Assembly (NCBI GenBank): GCA_035288865.1
Contig: DATDZA010000008.1
Location: 1-64,000, forward strand
Direction: 5' to 3'
From: GCA-2688775 sp035288865
GTDB taxonomy: Archaea; Nanobdellota; Nanobdellia; Woesearchaeales; GW2011-AR4
DNA: 64,000 nt
The translations under genes and the position numbers were made by a program. Below the pieces are notes generated by a model. That model worked only from the letters and a program-made list of their open reading frames with translations, searched no databases and was not told the DNA's origin. Numbering within the stretch: the stretch's first letter is position 1; every line of letters starts with the position of its first letter. This document shows positions 17,240 to 26,437 of the stretch, in pieces.

Positions 17240-19012
17240 CTATTTTCGGGCTTGCATTATTTTTTTTCTTAAAACCAACTTATATTTTTTGCTCAGCCTA
17301 TACATGCTTGATTTGTGGCCCTGTGCAAGCTTGTGAATTAAATTTGACGCCCTTAATGCATAGATTAATCCTCCGCAGATTAGAATTATGGTAATGGAAT
17401 GGTATACCGGCCTTAATTTCAGGAATAATATAAAGTTGGATAATAAAATCAAAGTGCCAAACACGATGCCAATTGCTATGAAATTCCTTAATATCTTTTT
17501 CTCGTTTGCAATCTCCTTTGGGTATAACTTTACGAAAAATACTGAAATGTCCCTAAATAAAAATGAAATCTTTCTTGTTAGATTATACGCGGGAAAAAAT
17601 ATGGCTATTATAAAAAATCCCAGCAGCAGATAACCAATGACTGGGCTTTTGATAAGCTCCAGGATAATATTTCTAAAGAAATGCCACGCAATAAATCCCC
17701 CGGCAGAAATAAAAAACACGGCCATTATGTTGTTAAGAATTGATTTCCATTCAATGCTTATCCTCTTCATGCTGCTTCTGTCCTTATTCATAATCCATGA
17801 AACGCTGTTTATGTAATTTCTTGCAAGTTTTACATCCTCCAGTACGCGCGACGGCATTGACCTGGAAATAAAATTGTATATTGGCTCAGAATAATTTATC
17901 AAAAATGACATTGCAATTGTTGAAAATACTATAAGCGCTGCTGTTATATCCACCAGCTCAAGACCCAGTCCTGCGGCCTCTGCCTCCTTTGCAATCAATA
18001 ACGAGAATTCACCAGCTGAAATCATTGCTATGCCGCTGAATATTGCCTGCCTTCCGCTAAAATTTGAAAACAAATAGCTTCCAAAGCCTATGGAGAAAAA
18101 TTTCATAAAAATGCTTACGGCCAAAAGGGCAGCAATTAGGTAAATGCTGTGCAGCACAACCGAAAAATTAACCACAGTGCCTACGGAAAAAAAGAACAAT
18201 GCAGTAAATGTAAGAATGAACGGATGTATGGATTTCTCAAACATTTTTGAGTTTGGAAGCGAAGAAACTATGTTTCCCGCAAGAAACGCGCCCACGGACG
18301 GAGAAAGATGGATAAGGTGCGCAAGATAGCTCATGCCTGCGCATAAGCCCAGCGATGTGAAGGTTATGGTATCCTCCGTGCTGTATTTTATCAGCCATGA
18401 TATAACCGGCCGTAGCAGCCTTTTCAGAACCACGAAAAATACAGCCATTAATGCAAGGGAAATAATAAGCTCTGTAAACAAATTCACTGTTGACAAATCT
18501 GCCTTGGTGTTGAGGCTTGAAAAAAACGTCAACGCGAAAACCGCAAAGATATCCTCCAAAATAAGAATGGTCACAAGCAGCGGAACTTCCTCTTTATTCG
18601 ACATTCCCTTCTGCTCAAGTATCTTGATTACAACTACGGTGCTGGTTATTGAAAGTATGACTCCAATGTATAATGCAGCAATTGCACCCAGCCCAAGCAC
18701 CAGTGCTGCCAAATATCCGGCCAGAAACACCCCTCCCAACTTAATTGATGCTATTATGATTGCCCTAAGCCCGTAATTAAACAAATGATTAAGGCTGAAT
18801 TCAATTCCAATTGTAAACAGCAGAAGAATAGCGCCTATCTCAATTGCAGTATCAATAAGTGATAAATCCTGAATAAGCCCAAGAGAATAAGGGCCGACTA
18901 TTGCTCCAATGATTAGCAATCCGAGAACAGAAGGCTGCCGAAATCTTACTGCCAAAACACCACCCAGTATTGAGAATAAGATTATCATCCCTATTTCCAC
19001 AGAAAGCACCAT
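17240..19012 (-). CDS. CPA2-family monovalent cation:proton antiporter with extra C-terminal membrane region
   Basis: A 590-residue Na+/H+ exchanger-type membrane protein. Residues 1-380 form the antiporter core: FRQPSVLGLLIIGAIVGP, LLLFTIGIEFSLNHL, ITSTVVVIKILEQKG, ILILEDIFAVFAL and AFLAGNIVSS. After a basic loop, residues 420-590 add about four more hydrophobic segments and a Lys-rich tail instead of the usual TrkA-N/RCK domain. A TATA-like aatttaatata (19035-19045) lies upstream on this strand. It converges on membrane protein copy A. It differs clearly from the 390-residue antiporter at 19981. Confidence 0.88.
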   Translation of the reverse strand: MVLSVEIGMIILFSILGGVLAVRFRQPSVLGLLIIGAIVGPYSLGLIQDLSLIDTAIEIGAILLLFTIGIEFSLNHLFNYGLRAIIIASIKLGGVFLAGYLAALVLGLGAIAALYIGVILSITSTVVVIKILEQKGMSNKEEVPLLVTILILEDIFAVFALTFFSSLNTKADLSTVNLFTELIISLALMAVFFVVLKRLLRPVISWLIKYSTEDTITFTSLGLCAGMSYLAHLIHLSPSVGAFLAGNIVSSLPNSKMFEKSIHPFILTFTALFFFSVGTVVNFSVVLHSIYLIAALLAVSIFMKFFSIGFGSYLFSNFSGRQAIFSGIAMISAGEFSLLIAKEAEAAGLGLELVDITAALIVFSTIAMSFLINYSEPIYNFISRSMPSRVLEDVKLARNYINSVSWIMNKDRSSMKRISIEWKSILNNIMAVFFISAGGFIAWHFFRNIILELIKSPVIGYLLLGFFIIAIFFPAYNLTRKISFLFRDISVFFVKLYPKEIANEKKILRNFIAIGIVFGTLILLSNFILFLKLRPVYHSITIILICGGLIYALRASNLIHKLAQGHKSSMYRLSKKYKLVLRKKIMQARK

Positions 19013-19050
19013 AAGAAAATGAAAAAAGGAGGGATATATTAAATTTGCTT

Positions 19051-19240
19051 TTATTGTTTATGTGGCCAGTTCTTTAAAACAATAGGGATGATAATTGTTG
19101 TCAACAAGCTCATCAGAACCAGTGAAACATAAATTTCCTGCCCGATGATTTTCTGATTCAGCCCTATCAGGGCAACTATCATTGCGACTTCCCCCTGGGT
19201 GACATTCCAAACCCCACAACCAGGAATAAAACTGCCTTCA
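19051..19240 (-). pseudogene. C-terminal remnant of a CPA2 antiporter
   Basis: The reverse strand encodes GFGMSPRG, then after a frame change GEVAMIVALIGLNQKIIGQE and IYVSLVLMSLLTTIIIPIVL, ending KNWPHKQ at a stop at 19051. This matches the last 55 or so residues of the intact antiporter at 19981 (GWGMSPRGEVAMIVALI...). The frameshift near 19190 and the absence of the other 330 residues show a decayed copy. It lies between the two antiporter modules. Confidence 0.85.
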
Positions 19241-19325
19241 ACACTCTTATTATTTTCACAATTCTTAAATGTGGATATTGATTGCCCTGATGCTTAAACG
19301 GTTTTAGAATTAATTGGGAATCTCC

Positions 19326-19372
19326 TATACTTTTTCCTATATTAGTATACAAAAAGGAAACATTTAAATAGT
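19326..19372 (+). promoter_or_regulatory. Duplicated promoter/operator, copy 2
   Basis: Second copy of the block at 16567, with 4 differences in 47 bp. The palindrome centre reads TATATTAGTATA, and TTTAAAT begins 30 bp before the ATG at 19393. The equal spacing in both copies supports leaderless transcription of the two paralogues under the same control. Confidence 0.75.
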
Positions 19373-19392
19373 AAAAGTGTTCTAGAATTTTT

Positions 19393-19977
19393 ATGAGATA
19401 TGCCACTAATCATGCAGTCCGTACGGCAAGAGTTTATATGGAAAAATATCCAAAGTTTCTTCTGCTTTTCATAACTGTTATCATAGCCTACATTATGTTT
19501 TACGGCAAGACTTACCCCCCGCTTCAGAATTTCTTATCCTCAGCGGGTTACCTTGGGACATTCATATCCGGCATATTTTTTGTTTATGGATTTACCGCGG
19601 CTCCTGCGACTGTTATTTTGTTGGTATTAGCAAAAGAGCAGAATATCTGGATAGCAGGCCTTATTGGGGGATTAGGCGCATTAATTGGCGACCTGATAAT
19701 TTTTAAATTCTTGCGTGTTTCTTTTGCGGAGGAGGTCAGCAGGCTGATGCACGAAAAATTAATAAGCAAAGTGAATAAAAAAATTCCAAATATCTTTAAA
19801 AAATATCTTATTCCTGTATTTGCCGGATTCATAATTGCATCGCCATTGCCTGACGAAATCGGAGTGGCGCTTTTGGCAATAAACCAGAATATTTCAATGA
19901 AAATATTTACGCTTGTTTCTTATGTCCTTAATACGATTGGAATTTATACAATACTCTTAATAGGAATCCACATTTAA
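19393..19977 (+). CDS. Small multi-pass membrane protein with PLPDEIG motif (copy B)
   Basis: The 194-residue paralogue of copy A shares YMEKYPKFLLLFIT, GLIGGLGALIGDLIIFKFLR and FAGFIIASPLPDEIGVALLA. About five membrane segments are predicted by eye, with a basic loop at about residues 115-135 on one side. The stop is 3 bp from the end of a convergent CPA2 antiporter, the same arrangement as copy A. The conserved acidic PLPDE loop between helices could be an ion or proton site, but this is inference; the function is unknown. Confidence 0.75.
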   Translation: MRYATNHAVRTARVYMEKYPKFLLLFITVIIAYIMFYGKTYPPLQNFLSSAGYLGTFISGIFFVYGFTAAPATVILLVLAKEQNIWIAGLIGGLGALIGDLIIFKFLRVSFAEEVSRLMHEKLISKVNKKIPNIFKKYLIPVFAGFIIASPLPDEIGVALLAINQNISMKIFTLVSYVLNTIGIYTILLIGIHI

Positions 19978-19980
19978 GAA

Positions 19981-21153
19981 TTAACTAGTTTTATACAGCC
20001 AGTTTCTTAGCACAATTGGAGTGATTATTGTTGTTAGCAAGCTCATCAAGACCAATGATACATAGATATCCTGTTTTATCAGCCCCGCATTAAGTGCTAT
20101 CAATGCAACAATCATTGCAACTTCCCCTCTGGGCGACATTCCCCATCCCACAATTGATGAGTCTTTGTGCGATAATCCCTGCAACTTTGCTGGGATATAA
20201 CAGCCTATAACTTTTGAAATAACAGCAATAACTGTCAGTGCCAAAAGGAACCAAATCACATTTAATGATAATGCTCTGACATCTGCAAGTATGCCCAATG
20301 ATACAAAAAATATGGATGCAAAAATTATGTGCAGATACTCTGCCCCTTCCCTGTAATCTTTTCCATGCTTAACTAATGCTCCTTCAAGAACCATTCCTGC
20401 AAGAAACGAGCCGACAATTGCAGACAAGTGTATGACTTCAGCAACCATTGCATACAGGAAAGCGAGCATCATTGCAAAGATAAACACAAACTCTGGAAAC
20501 TTTTTAGCAATATTACTTTTGTCTAGCTTCTCAACCATGGGACTTAAGAATTTTAACCCTACATATGAACCAATAGCGAGGAAAGCTATCGATTTTAGAA
20601 GGATTATTGCAGTTGAGCCAACAGAGAAAGTGCCGCCTACAATTTGAGTTGAGACTGAAAGTGCGAGAAGGCTTAATACGTCATCAATAACTGCTGCCCC
20701 TATAATTGCCTTCGCTGCGTCTGTCTGCAGCTTTCCCATTTCACGAAGGACATTTGCAGTTATCGCAATGCTTGTCGCCGTAAGAGCCGTTCCCACAAAT
20801 ACTGCGCTTCCAAAATCATAACCGAATAATTTTGCAAGATAATAACCCGTTATCCAGGGGACTATCACTCCTGATAATGCAATCCAAGTATACTTTAGGT
20901 TAAAAATATCCTTTAATTTAAATTCAAGCCCTACTACAAACAATAAGATTATTGCTCCTAAATGCGCAACGCTCGCCACGAAATCAGTGTAGGTTATTAA
21001 TCCAAGCAGACTGGGCCCGATTATTATGCCAACTAAAATTTCCCCGATAACGGCTGACTGATTTATTCTGGAGGCCAAAAGATATCCTGCAAGAGCCACA
21101 AATAATAAAAGGCTCATCTGGAATTCTATGGTTGAGATTAGGGATTCTGCCAT
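19981..21153 (-). CDS. CPA2-family Na+(K+)/H+ antiporter (NapA/KefB-like core only)
   Basis: A 390-residue exchanger with about 12 membrane segments. SRINQSAVIGEILVGIIIGP, AIILLFVVGLEFKLKD, TATSIAITANVLREMGK, AVIDDVLSLLALS (the DD-type ion-binding pair region), GSFLAGMVLEG and GWGMSPRGEVAMIVALIALN are in normal order. There is no C-terminal nucleotide-binding domain. The ATG at 21153 is 30 bp from the reverse-strand box TATAAATA, so it is preferred over 21165. Two decayed relatives lie at 19051 and 26736. Confidence 0.92.
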   Translation of the reverse strand: MAESLISTIEFQMSLLLFVALAGYLLASRINQSAVIGEILVGIIIGPSLLGLITYTDFVASVAHLGAIILLFVVGLEFKLKDIFNLKYTWIALSGVIVPWITGYYLAKLFGYDFGSAVFVGTALTATSIAITANVLREMGKLQTDAAKAIIGAAVIDDVLSLLALSVSTQIVGGTFSVGSTAIILLKSIAFLAIGSYVGLKFLSPMVEKLDKSNIAKKFPEFVFIFAMMLAFLYAMVAEVIHLSAIVGSFLAGMVLEGALVKHGKDYREGAEYLHIIFASIFFVSLGILADVRALSLNVIWFLLALTVIAVISKVIGCYIPAKLQGLSHKDSSIVGWGMSPRGEVAMIVALIALNAGLIKQDIYVSLVLMSLLTTIITPIVLRNWLYKTS

Positions 21154-21174
21154 TTTGTTGGGCACGATAACAAA

Positions 21175-21184
21175 CTATTTATAC
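21175..21184. promoter_or_regulatory. Overlapping divergent TATA box for antiporter and treT
   Basis: The sequence ctatttatac reads as a TATA-like box on both strands. It is about 28 bp from the treT ATG (21206) and 30 bp from the antiporter ATG (21153). One site may therefore direct transcription in both directions and link solute synthesis with ion exchange. Confidence 0.6.
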
Positions 21185-21205
21185 TTTTTGCTATCTTTGC
21201 CCCTC

Positions 21206-22465
21206 ATGCTTCCAAAAATAGAGGATTATGAACAGTTTATCGGAAAAGAGAAAGTAGAAGAGATAAAGAATTTAGCCGTGAAACTGGAAGGCAAGCATAT
21301 CGTGCATGTAAACTCCACCTACTCAGGCGGAGGGGTTGCGGAAATTCTAAATAGTATGGTTGTGCTGATGAACCGATTGGGCCTTGACACAGACTGGAGG
21401 CTTCTTAAAGGAAGCCATTCTTTTTTTGATGTCACAAAAAAGTTCCACAATGCCCTGCAGGGCGAGAAAGTAAGTTTTACGGAGAGAGACAAAAAGATTT
21501 ATCTTGACGAGCTTGAAAGAAATGCCCTGATGCTTCATTTCCGCGAGCATGACTTGGTCTTTATCCATGACCCGCAGCCTCTCGGGCTTATTAAGTTCGC
21601 AAATAAAAGAAAGCAGCCGTGGATTTGGAGGAGCCACATACAGATAAACAATGCAGACAGGAATGTCTGGAAATTCCTTCATAATTTTGCAAAGCAATAT
21701 GATGGAGCCATTTTTTCCCTTACAAAATACAGGAAAATTGACTTGAATATTCCGCAGTATTTTGTAGCTCCTTCAATAGATCCATTGTCGCTTAAGAACA
21801 AGGAATTAAGCCAGGGGCAATCTTATAGGATTCTGCTCAGGGAAGGAATAAATATCAACAAGCCGATTATAACGCAAGTTTCAAGATTCGACAAATGGAA
21901 GAATCCTCTTGGAGTTCTTAGAATATTCAAAAGAGTCAAAGAAAGAACTGATGCAAGGCTTGTCATGATTGGCGATATGGCAACTGATGATCCTGAAGGG
22001 CCTGAGATTTACAACAAAGTCGTTAAAGAAGCCGCGAAAATGAAAGATGTGCATATCCTTACAAAGAAAGATGACTTGCTTGTAAACGCACTGCAAAGGG
22101 CATCGCATGTAGTCATGCAAAATTCCAAGAGGGAAGGCTTCGGGCTTACAGTTTCAGAAGCGCTTTGGAAAGAAACACCTGTAGTCGGAACAAGAACAGG
22201 TGGGATTCCGCTCCAGATTATACATAACCGGACTGGAGCTTTGGCAAGGAATGAAAGGGAAGCAGCTGACTGGTGTGTAAAATTGCTAAGAGATGATAAG
22301 CTGCGGATAAAAATGGGCATTGCTGGAAAAGAGCATGTAAGGAAGAATTTCCTGATTACGAGGCACCTTTATGACTACATGAGAATTATCGAGTATTACA
22401 CAGGGACAGTGGCTGATGATGTTTTGAGGACTGCTAAATATCTGAAAAGGCTCATTTTGAAATGA
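21206..22465 (+). CDS. treT: Trehalose synthase, TreT-type glycosyltransferase (GT4)
   Basis: The 419-residue retaining glycosyltransferase resembles TreT, which makes trehalose from NDP-glucose and glucose. Visible marks are IEDYEQFIGKEK, HVNSTYSGGGVAEIL, WRLLKGSHSFFDVTKKFHNA, the acceptor segment RSHIQIN, TQVSRFDKWKNPLGVL, and the donor-site SKREGFGLTVSEALWKETPV with E-x7-E spacing. The start at 21206 is chosen by the TATA spacing and because TreT begins at about this point. Neighbouring MscS channels and antiporters fit a role in osmotic adaptation; the exact sugar is not proven. Confidence 0.87.
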   Translation: MLPKIEDYEQFIGKEKVEEIKNLAVKLEGKHIVHVNSTYSGGGVAEILNSMVVLMNRLGLDTDWRLLKGSHSFFDVTKKFHNALQGEKVSFTERDKKIYLDELERNALMLHFREHDLVFIHDPQPLGLIKFANKRKQPWIWRSHIQINNADRNVWKFLHNFAKQYDGAIFSLTKYRKIDLNIPQYFVAPSIDPLSLKNKELSQGQSYRILLREGININKPIITQVSRFDKWKNPLGVLRIFKRVKERTDARLVMIGDMATDDPEGPEIYNKVVKEAAKMKDVHILTKKDDLLVNALQRASHVVMQNSKREGFGLTVSEALWKETPVVGTRTGGIPLQIIHNRTGALARNEREAADWCVKLLRDDKLRIKMGIAGKEHVRKNFLITRHLYDYMRIIEYYTGTVADDVLRTAKYLKRLILK

Positions 22466-22480
22466 GTTTATTATTCAAAG

Positions 22481-23317
22481 CTACCCAAAGCTTACCTTAT
22501 TATTCCTGAATTCCTGCAGCAAAGTTTCATAAAAATTGGAAACAATGCTTTCTTTCCTCAAAATGTCCCAAATCCAGAACCATACCTGCAGGCTTATTTT
22601 GTCCTTGCCTGCATTTCTTATGAATATCTTGGGCTCAAGTACGCTGATATTTTTTGGCATTACAAAAAACTTTTGTATTATACTGAATTCCTTTTTTGGC
22701 ACATGGGGCAGAATATTTGGCTCCTCATGGAGTATCTTATTTATTATATCTATTGCTTTTTGGTAATTTGAATCGTTTCTAATATCAATATCCAAATCAA
22801 CCCTGATGAATTCCCCTTGGCTGTAGTTAATGACGCTTCCTGTGACAAATCTGATATTGGAAACTATAATGATTTTCCCGTCCAATGACCTCAAAAATGT
22901 CTTTCTGAGCATAATGTCCTTGACAATGCAAATGGCCCCGTCAACTTCCACTATATCGCCTTCACGAAACGGTCTTTCAAGCGACAGGACAATTCCGGCA
23001 AATACATTCTGCAGGACAGGCAGCATGGTCAAAAGAAAGGTTATCCCCAAAATCCCCAATGCAGTTAGAAATGCAGGTACGTTAAAATTAAGGATTTTTT
23101 GAAAAGCAAAATAAAATCCTAAAAAATATACAGAATACATTACTACCCTTGAAAGCGCTTTGTAAAATACGGGCTTTGTTTTATTTCTAAGAAACTTAGT
23201 TATCAAAAGCCTCAGGACATTGCCCAAAATAACAGAAAGTATAACTACAAAAATAAATAAAAGGAAGTTCTGAAATGATACTTCCCCGAGCAGATAATCT
23301 GTATCAACTATTGCCAT
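22481..23317 (-). CDS. MscS-family mechanosensitive channel (small)
   Basis: The 278-residue protein has about three N-terminal membrane helices, a pore-lining segment (FLTALGILGITFLLTMLPVL) and the beta domain with ERPFREGDIVEVDGAICIVK and IIIVSNIRFVTGSVINYS. These match MscS, which opens under membrane tension to release solutes after hypo-osmotic shock. The Gly/Ala packing of the pore helix is weaker than in E. coli MscS. It is the last gene of a three-gene operon, 12 bp after the second channel gene. Confidence 0.88.
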   Translation of the reverse strand: MAIVDTDYLLGEVSFQNFLLFIFVVILSVILGNVLRLLITKFLRNKTKPVFYKALSRVVMYSVYFLGFYFAFQKILNFNVPAFLTALGILGITFLLTMLPVLQNVFAGIVLSLERPFREGDIVEVDGAICIVKDIMLRKTFLRSLDGKIIIVSNIRFVTGSVINYSQGEFIRVDLDIDIRNDSNYQKAIDIINKILHEEPNILPHVPKKEFSIIQKFFVMPKNISVLEPKIFIRNAGKDKISLQVWFWIWDILRKESIVSNFYETLLQEFRNNKVSFG

Positions 23318-23329
23318 TTTAATGTATGT

Positions 23330-24382
23330 TTAACTATCCACATTTGCATAATACACCTTCCTGACCGGCCATGAAATTTCAATTCCTTCCTTGTCATAGG
23401 ATTTCTTTAATGCTTTAATGAACTCATGCGTCACAAGATACTTGTCGACGAAAGTCTGTATCCTCAGTATTATTGAAAAATTTATATTGGAATCCCCGAA
23501 TGTGTGGTATCTTATGAATGGCTCAAAATCCTTGACGGCGCCCTGCACATTTTTTTGTATCTTCTTGGCAGCTTCTATGGTTACTTTTTCCACTTTCTCC
23601 AAATCAGAAGTGTAAGCAACCCCGCATTGGACAACCACGCTCATTTCAGGCACAGGCAAAGAATCGTTCGTTATGGTTGTTGAAGCAATTTTGGAGTTTG
23701 GAACTATGACGAGCGTGTTAGGCAGTGTCCTAATCCTCGTTGTGCGCCAGCCAATATCCTCGACATAACCGCTTATGTTGCCCTCTAATTCAACAAAATC
23801 GCCGATATTTATGGGCTTGTCAGATATGATGTGCAGCCCTGCAAAGAAATTTGATAAAGTGTCCTGCAAAGCAAAGCCAATCGCAATTCCGCCAATTCCC
23901 AATGTTGCTACTAAAGGCGTTATTTCAACATTAAAATGCTTCAAGATTATAATCAAGCCTATAAAATAAACAAAGATATTTGCTATTTTTATGACCAGCC
24001 TTGGCATGTTCTGGAAGTGCGGATTTATTGCCATCCATTTCTGCATCCCGACTTTTGTGAGGCGGTACAGGACAAATGCAGCCCATAGAACTCCAAAAAC
24101 AAAGAAAATATCATTCATTGGCTGGATAAACTGACTTATTAAATCAACCTGCAGCAGCGAAAAATATATTCCTATAAGAACTATCCCGATAACAAACGGC
24201 ATCTCAAGGGCAGCAAGAATCTTATCGTCTATGTCAGTTTTCGTCTTTTGTGTCAGGCTTTTGACATACTTGTTGATTATAAAATAAAGAACTTTTGCTA
24301 TCAAAAAAGAAAGCAAAACGCCAAGTATTGCAACCAGAAGTTCATTTTTCATCAAATCACTTATCAAATCTGCTATTGCCAT
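23330..24382 (-). CDS. mscS: MscS-family mechanosensitive channel
   Basis: A 350-residue channel with about five membrane segments. The pore helix and following part, ATLGIGGIAIGFALQDTLSN and FFAGLHIISDKPINIGDFVE, are close to archaeal MscMJ-type channels. The beta domain shows VPNSKIASTTITN. It lies 7 bp downstream of the glycosyltransferase-HAD gene and 12 bp upstream of a second MscS gene. The two channels may form separate conductances or one mixed heptamer. Confidence 0.94.
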   Translation of the reverse strand: MAIADLISDLMKNELLVAILGVLLSFLIAKVLYFIINKYVKSLTQKTKTDIDDKILAALEMPFVIGIVLIGIYFSLLQVDLISQFIQPMNDIFFVFGVLWAAFVLYRLTKVGMQKWMAINPHFQNMPRLVIKIANIFVYFIGLIIILKHFNVEITPLVATLGIGGIAIGFALQDTLSNFFAGLHIISDKPINIGDFVELEGNISGYVEDIGWRTTRIRTLPNTLVIVPNSKIASTTITNDSLPVPEMSVVVQCGVAYTSDLEKVEKVTIEAAKKIQKNVQGAVKDFEPFIRYHTFGDSNINFSIILRIQTFVDKYLVTHEFIKALKKSYDKEGIEISWPVRKVYYANVDS

Positions 24383-24389
24383 TTTATCA

Positions 24390-26330
24390 CTACATCTTCA
24401 ATTTCTCTATAACTTCCCTTATCCCGCCTATTGACGGCTTTTTTGTAACTTCATCTGCGAACATTTTTAATCTACTTGCGCCATTGGCAACTGCAACCTT
24501 AAATCCGGGTATTGTGAATAAATCAATATCATTCTCACCATCCCCTATGATGACAGTTTTTTTTGGGTTTATCCCGAGATAGCTCAACGCAAGCTTTACG
24601 CTTACGCCCTTGTCTATCCCGCTCGGAATCACCATAATCTCATCAGCATTTTCCCTGAATCCAAGGGAAGCTGCAATTCCTGAGAGAATTCTTTTCAATC
24701 TGATGCGGTATTTATTTGAAACGCTTATTATTGCATTTCCGAAGTTCGCCGGAAAATTGCTTTCTTCAACTATTTTCCTCGATTCCCTAAATTTTTCGGA
24801 TGTGAAAAGCCACGTAAGCCCGGTATCCGGAAAGTAGGCGTAACATCCATTTTCCCCCACTATGCAGTCCCATATGGGATATTTTCTGTATAATTCTTTT
24901 GTATATTCCAAATCCCTGCCTGTCACTAAAATCAATGGCTTATTCAAAGATTCCATTTCTTTTAATAATGACTCATCAACTATCCCGGGCTCATCGGTAA
25001 TTGTCCTGTCAAAGTCCGTTATTATGGCAGAAACGTCGTCAAGCCTTATCTTTTCCAGCCGCCAGTCCCTTTTCTCTTTTATCAGGCTAAGATAGATTTG
25101 ATAATGCCTGTCTATTGCCTTGGCCATGTCAAATTTTGACCTTGCAATTTGTATGCCCCTCTTTCCCATTTTCTCCCTGAGGCTGTCATTTGCAAGAAGA
25201 TTTAGAATCCTGTCTGCAGTCCGTCCATAATCGTCAACATCAACCAGAAATCCATTTACACCATTTTTCACCTGCAGCTCAATTCCCGGCACTTTTGTTC
25301 CTATTATCGGCTTTCCGCATGACATTCCTTCTGTTACAGCCAGCCCAAATCCCTCATTTTTGGATGTAAGCGCCACAATATCGGCTGCGTTGTAATACAT
25401 CGGCAATTTTTCATATTCGACATTGCCTGTAAAGATTATGTATTTTTTCAAATTAAGTTTTTTAATTAAATCATTAACTTCCTTTTCATATTGCAACCTT
25501 TCGCTTGATATCTTGCTGGTCATTGATTTACCTCCCACAAACATAAGTTTTACTTTTGGATATTTTTTAATCACTTCAGGAAGGGCTTTTATGAGCTGTA
25601 TATGGCCGCTTTTTGGGTCAATCCTTTGAACGCACAGCACAATCTTGCAGTCTTCAGGTATTTTGTGCTTCTTCTTAATCTCATTTTTATATTTTTTCGG
25701 CCTGAAGAGGCTCGTATTGGCAATCGGGTATACAATCTCAGCTTTGTTTGCCGGAAGCCCTGCCCTGATTGCGGATTTTGCGTACTCTTCACAAGAAAAA
25801 ATAACTTTGTCAAATTCTTTCATGTGCCTTATCAGAAACTGCTTCAAGTGCTTTGATATGGAATCGATGAATGGAATATGCCAGGTTAATATTACGGGCA
25901 TCCCTCTGGGAATATTCCTGTATATCAGCAGCAATTGAAAATCATGTATGTGGACTATTTCGCTTGGATTTTTTTCAATCAATTCTTCGATCTGCTTTCC
26001 TATTGCAATGTTTATCTGGTTGTATTCGTCATAGCCATAGGTTATAAGGGGCTCTTTCTGGAAAAGTTCTCCTTCGCCGTGGCATTCTTTGTAAATCCTT
26101 TCCTTGAAGTTGCTGTAGCCCCTGAGAAGATTCTTGTCCAATGGCTCTTTTGGAATCCTGAAGACTTTTATTCCTTTTACTGTGTCCTCGCTCGGTTCGT
26201 TTGGCGGCCTTAAATGTACCTCAACCACTTCATTGCCGCTCTGCATCAATCCCTTTGAGAGGTTAAGCAAATATGTTGACACTCCCCCTATATGCGGATA
26301 AAATGACTGGCTTGCGAAAAATATTTTCAT
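24390..26330 (-). CDS. GT4 glycosyltransferase fused to HAD phosphatase (probable solute synthase/phosphatase)
   Basis: The 646-residue protein joins two enzymes. Residues 1-410 are a GT4 glycosyltransferase: QSFYPHIGGVSTYLLNL, VHIHDFQLL, VQRIDPKSGHIQLIKALP and the donor site SKNEGFGLAVTEGMSCGKPI. Residues 425-646 are a Cof/sucrose-phosphatase-like HAD: ITDFDRTITDE, LVTGRDLEYT, GIDKGVSVKLAL and IIGDGENDIDLF. This order recalls sucrose-phosphate synthase/phosphatase and other two-step solute pathways, in which a phosphorylated sugar is made and then dephosphorylated. Sucrose, trehalose or glucosylglycerate are candidates. It heads an operon with two MscS genes. Confidence 0.85.
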   Translation of the reverse strand: MKIFFASQSFYPHIGGVSTYLLNLSKGLMQSGNEVVEVHLRPPNEPSEDTVKGIKVFRIPKEPLDKNLLRGYSNFKERIYKECHGEGELFQKEPLITYGYDEYNQINIAIGKQIEELIEKNPSEIVHIHDFQLLLIYRNIPRGMPVILTWHIPFIDSISKHLKQFLIRHMKEFDKVIFSCEEYAKSAIRAGLPANKAEIVYPIANTSLFRPKKYKNEIKKKHKIPEDCKIVLCVQRIDPKSGHIQLIKALPEVIKKYPKVKLMFVGGKSMTSKISSERLQYEKEVNDLIKKLNLKKYIIFTGNVEYEKLPMYYNAADIVALTSKNEGFGLAVTEGMSCGKPIIGTKVPGIELQVKNGVNGFLVDVDDYGRTADRILNLLANDSLREKMGKRGIQIARSKFDMAKAIDRHYQIYLSLIKEKRDWRLEKIRLDDVSAIITDFDRTITDEPGIVDESLLKEMESLNKPLILVTGRDLEYTKELYRKYPIWDCIVGENGCYAYFPDTGLTWLFTSEKFRESRKIVEESNFPANFGNAIISVSNKYRIRLKRILSGIAASLGFRENADEIMVIPSGIDKGVSVKLALSYLGINPKKTVIIGDGENDIDLFTIPGFKVAVANGASRLKMFADEVTKKPSIGGIREVIEKLKM

Positions 26331-26437
26331 AAAAACCCCTTTTTAAATCTTTTTAAGCGAAAACTTTATATAAAATTAGCTCAATTAACATATTAACCAA
26401 ATCATATTTAAGTTTTGGTATCAGAGTGAATACTAAG

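Noticed and set aside
22009..22320. Reverse-strand frame of 103 codons within treT
   Set aside because: It is antisense to well-conserved glycosyltransferase motifs and has no family features.
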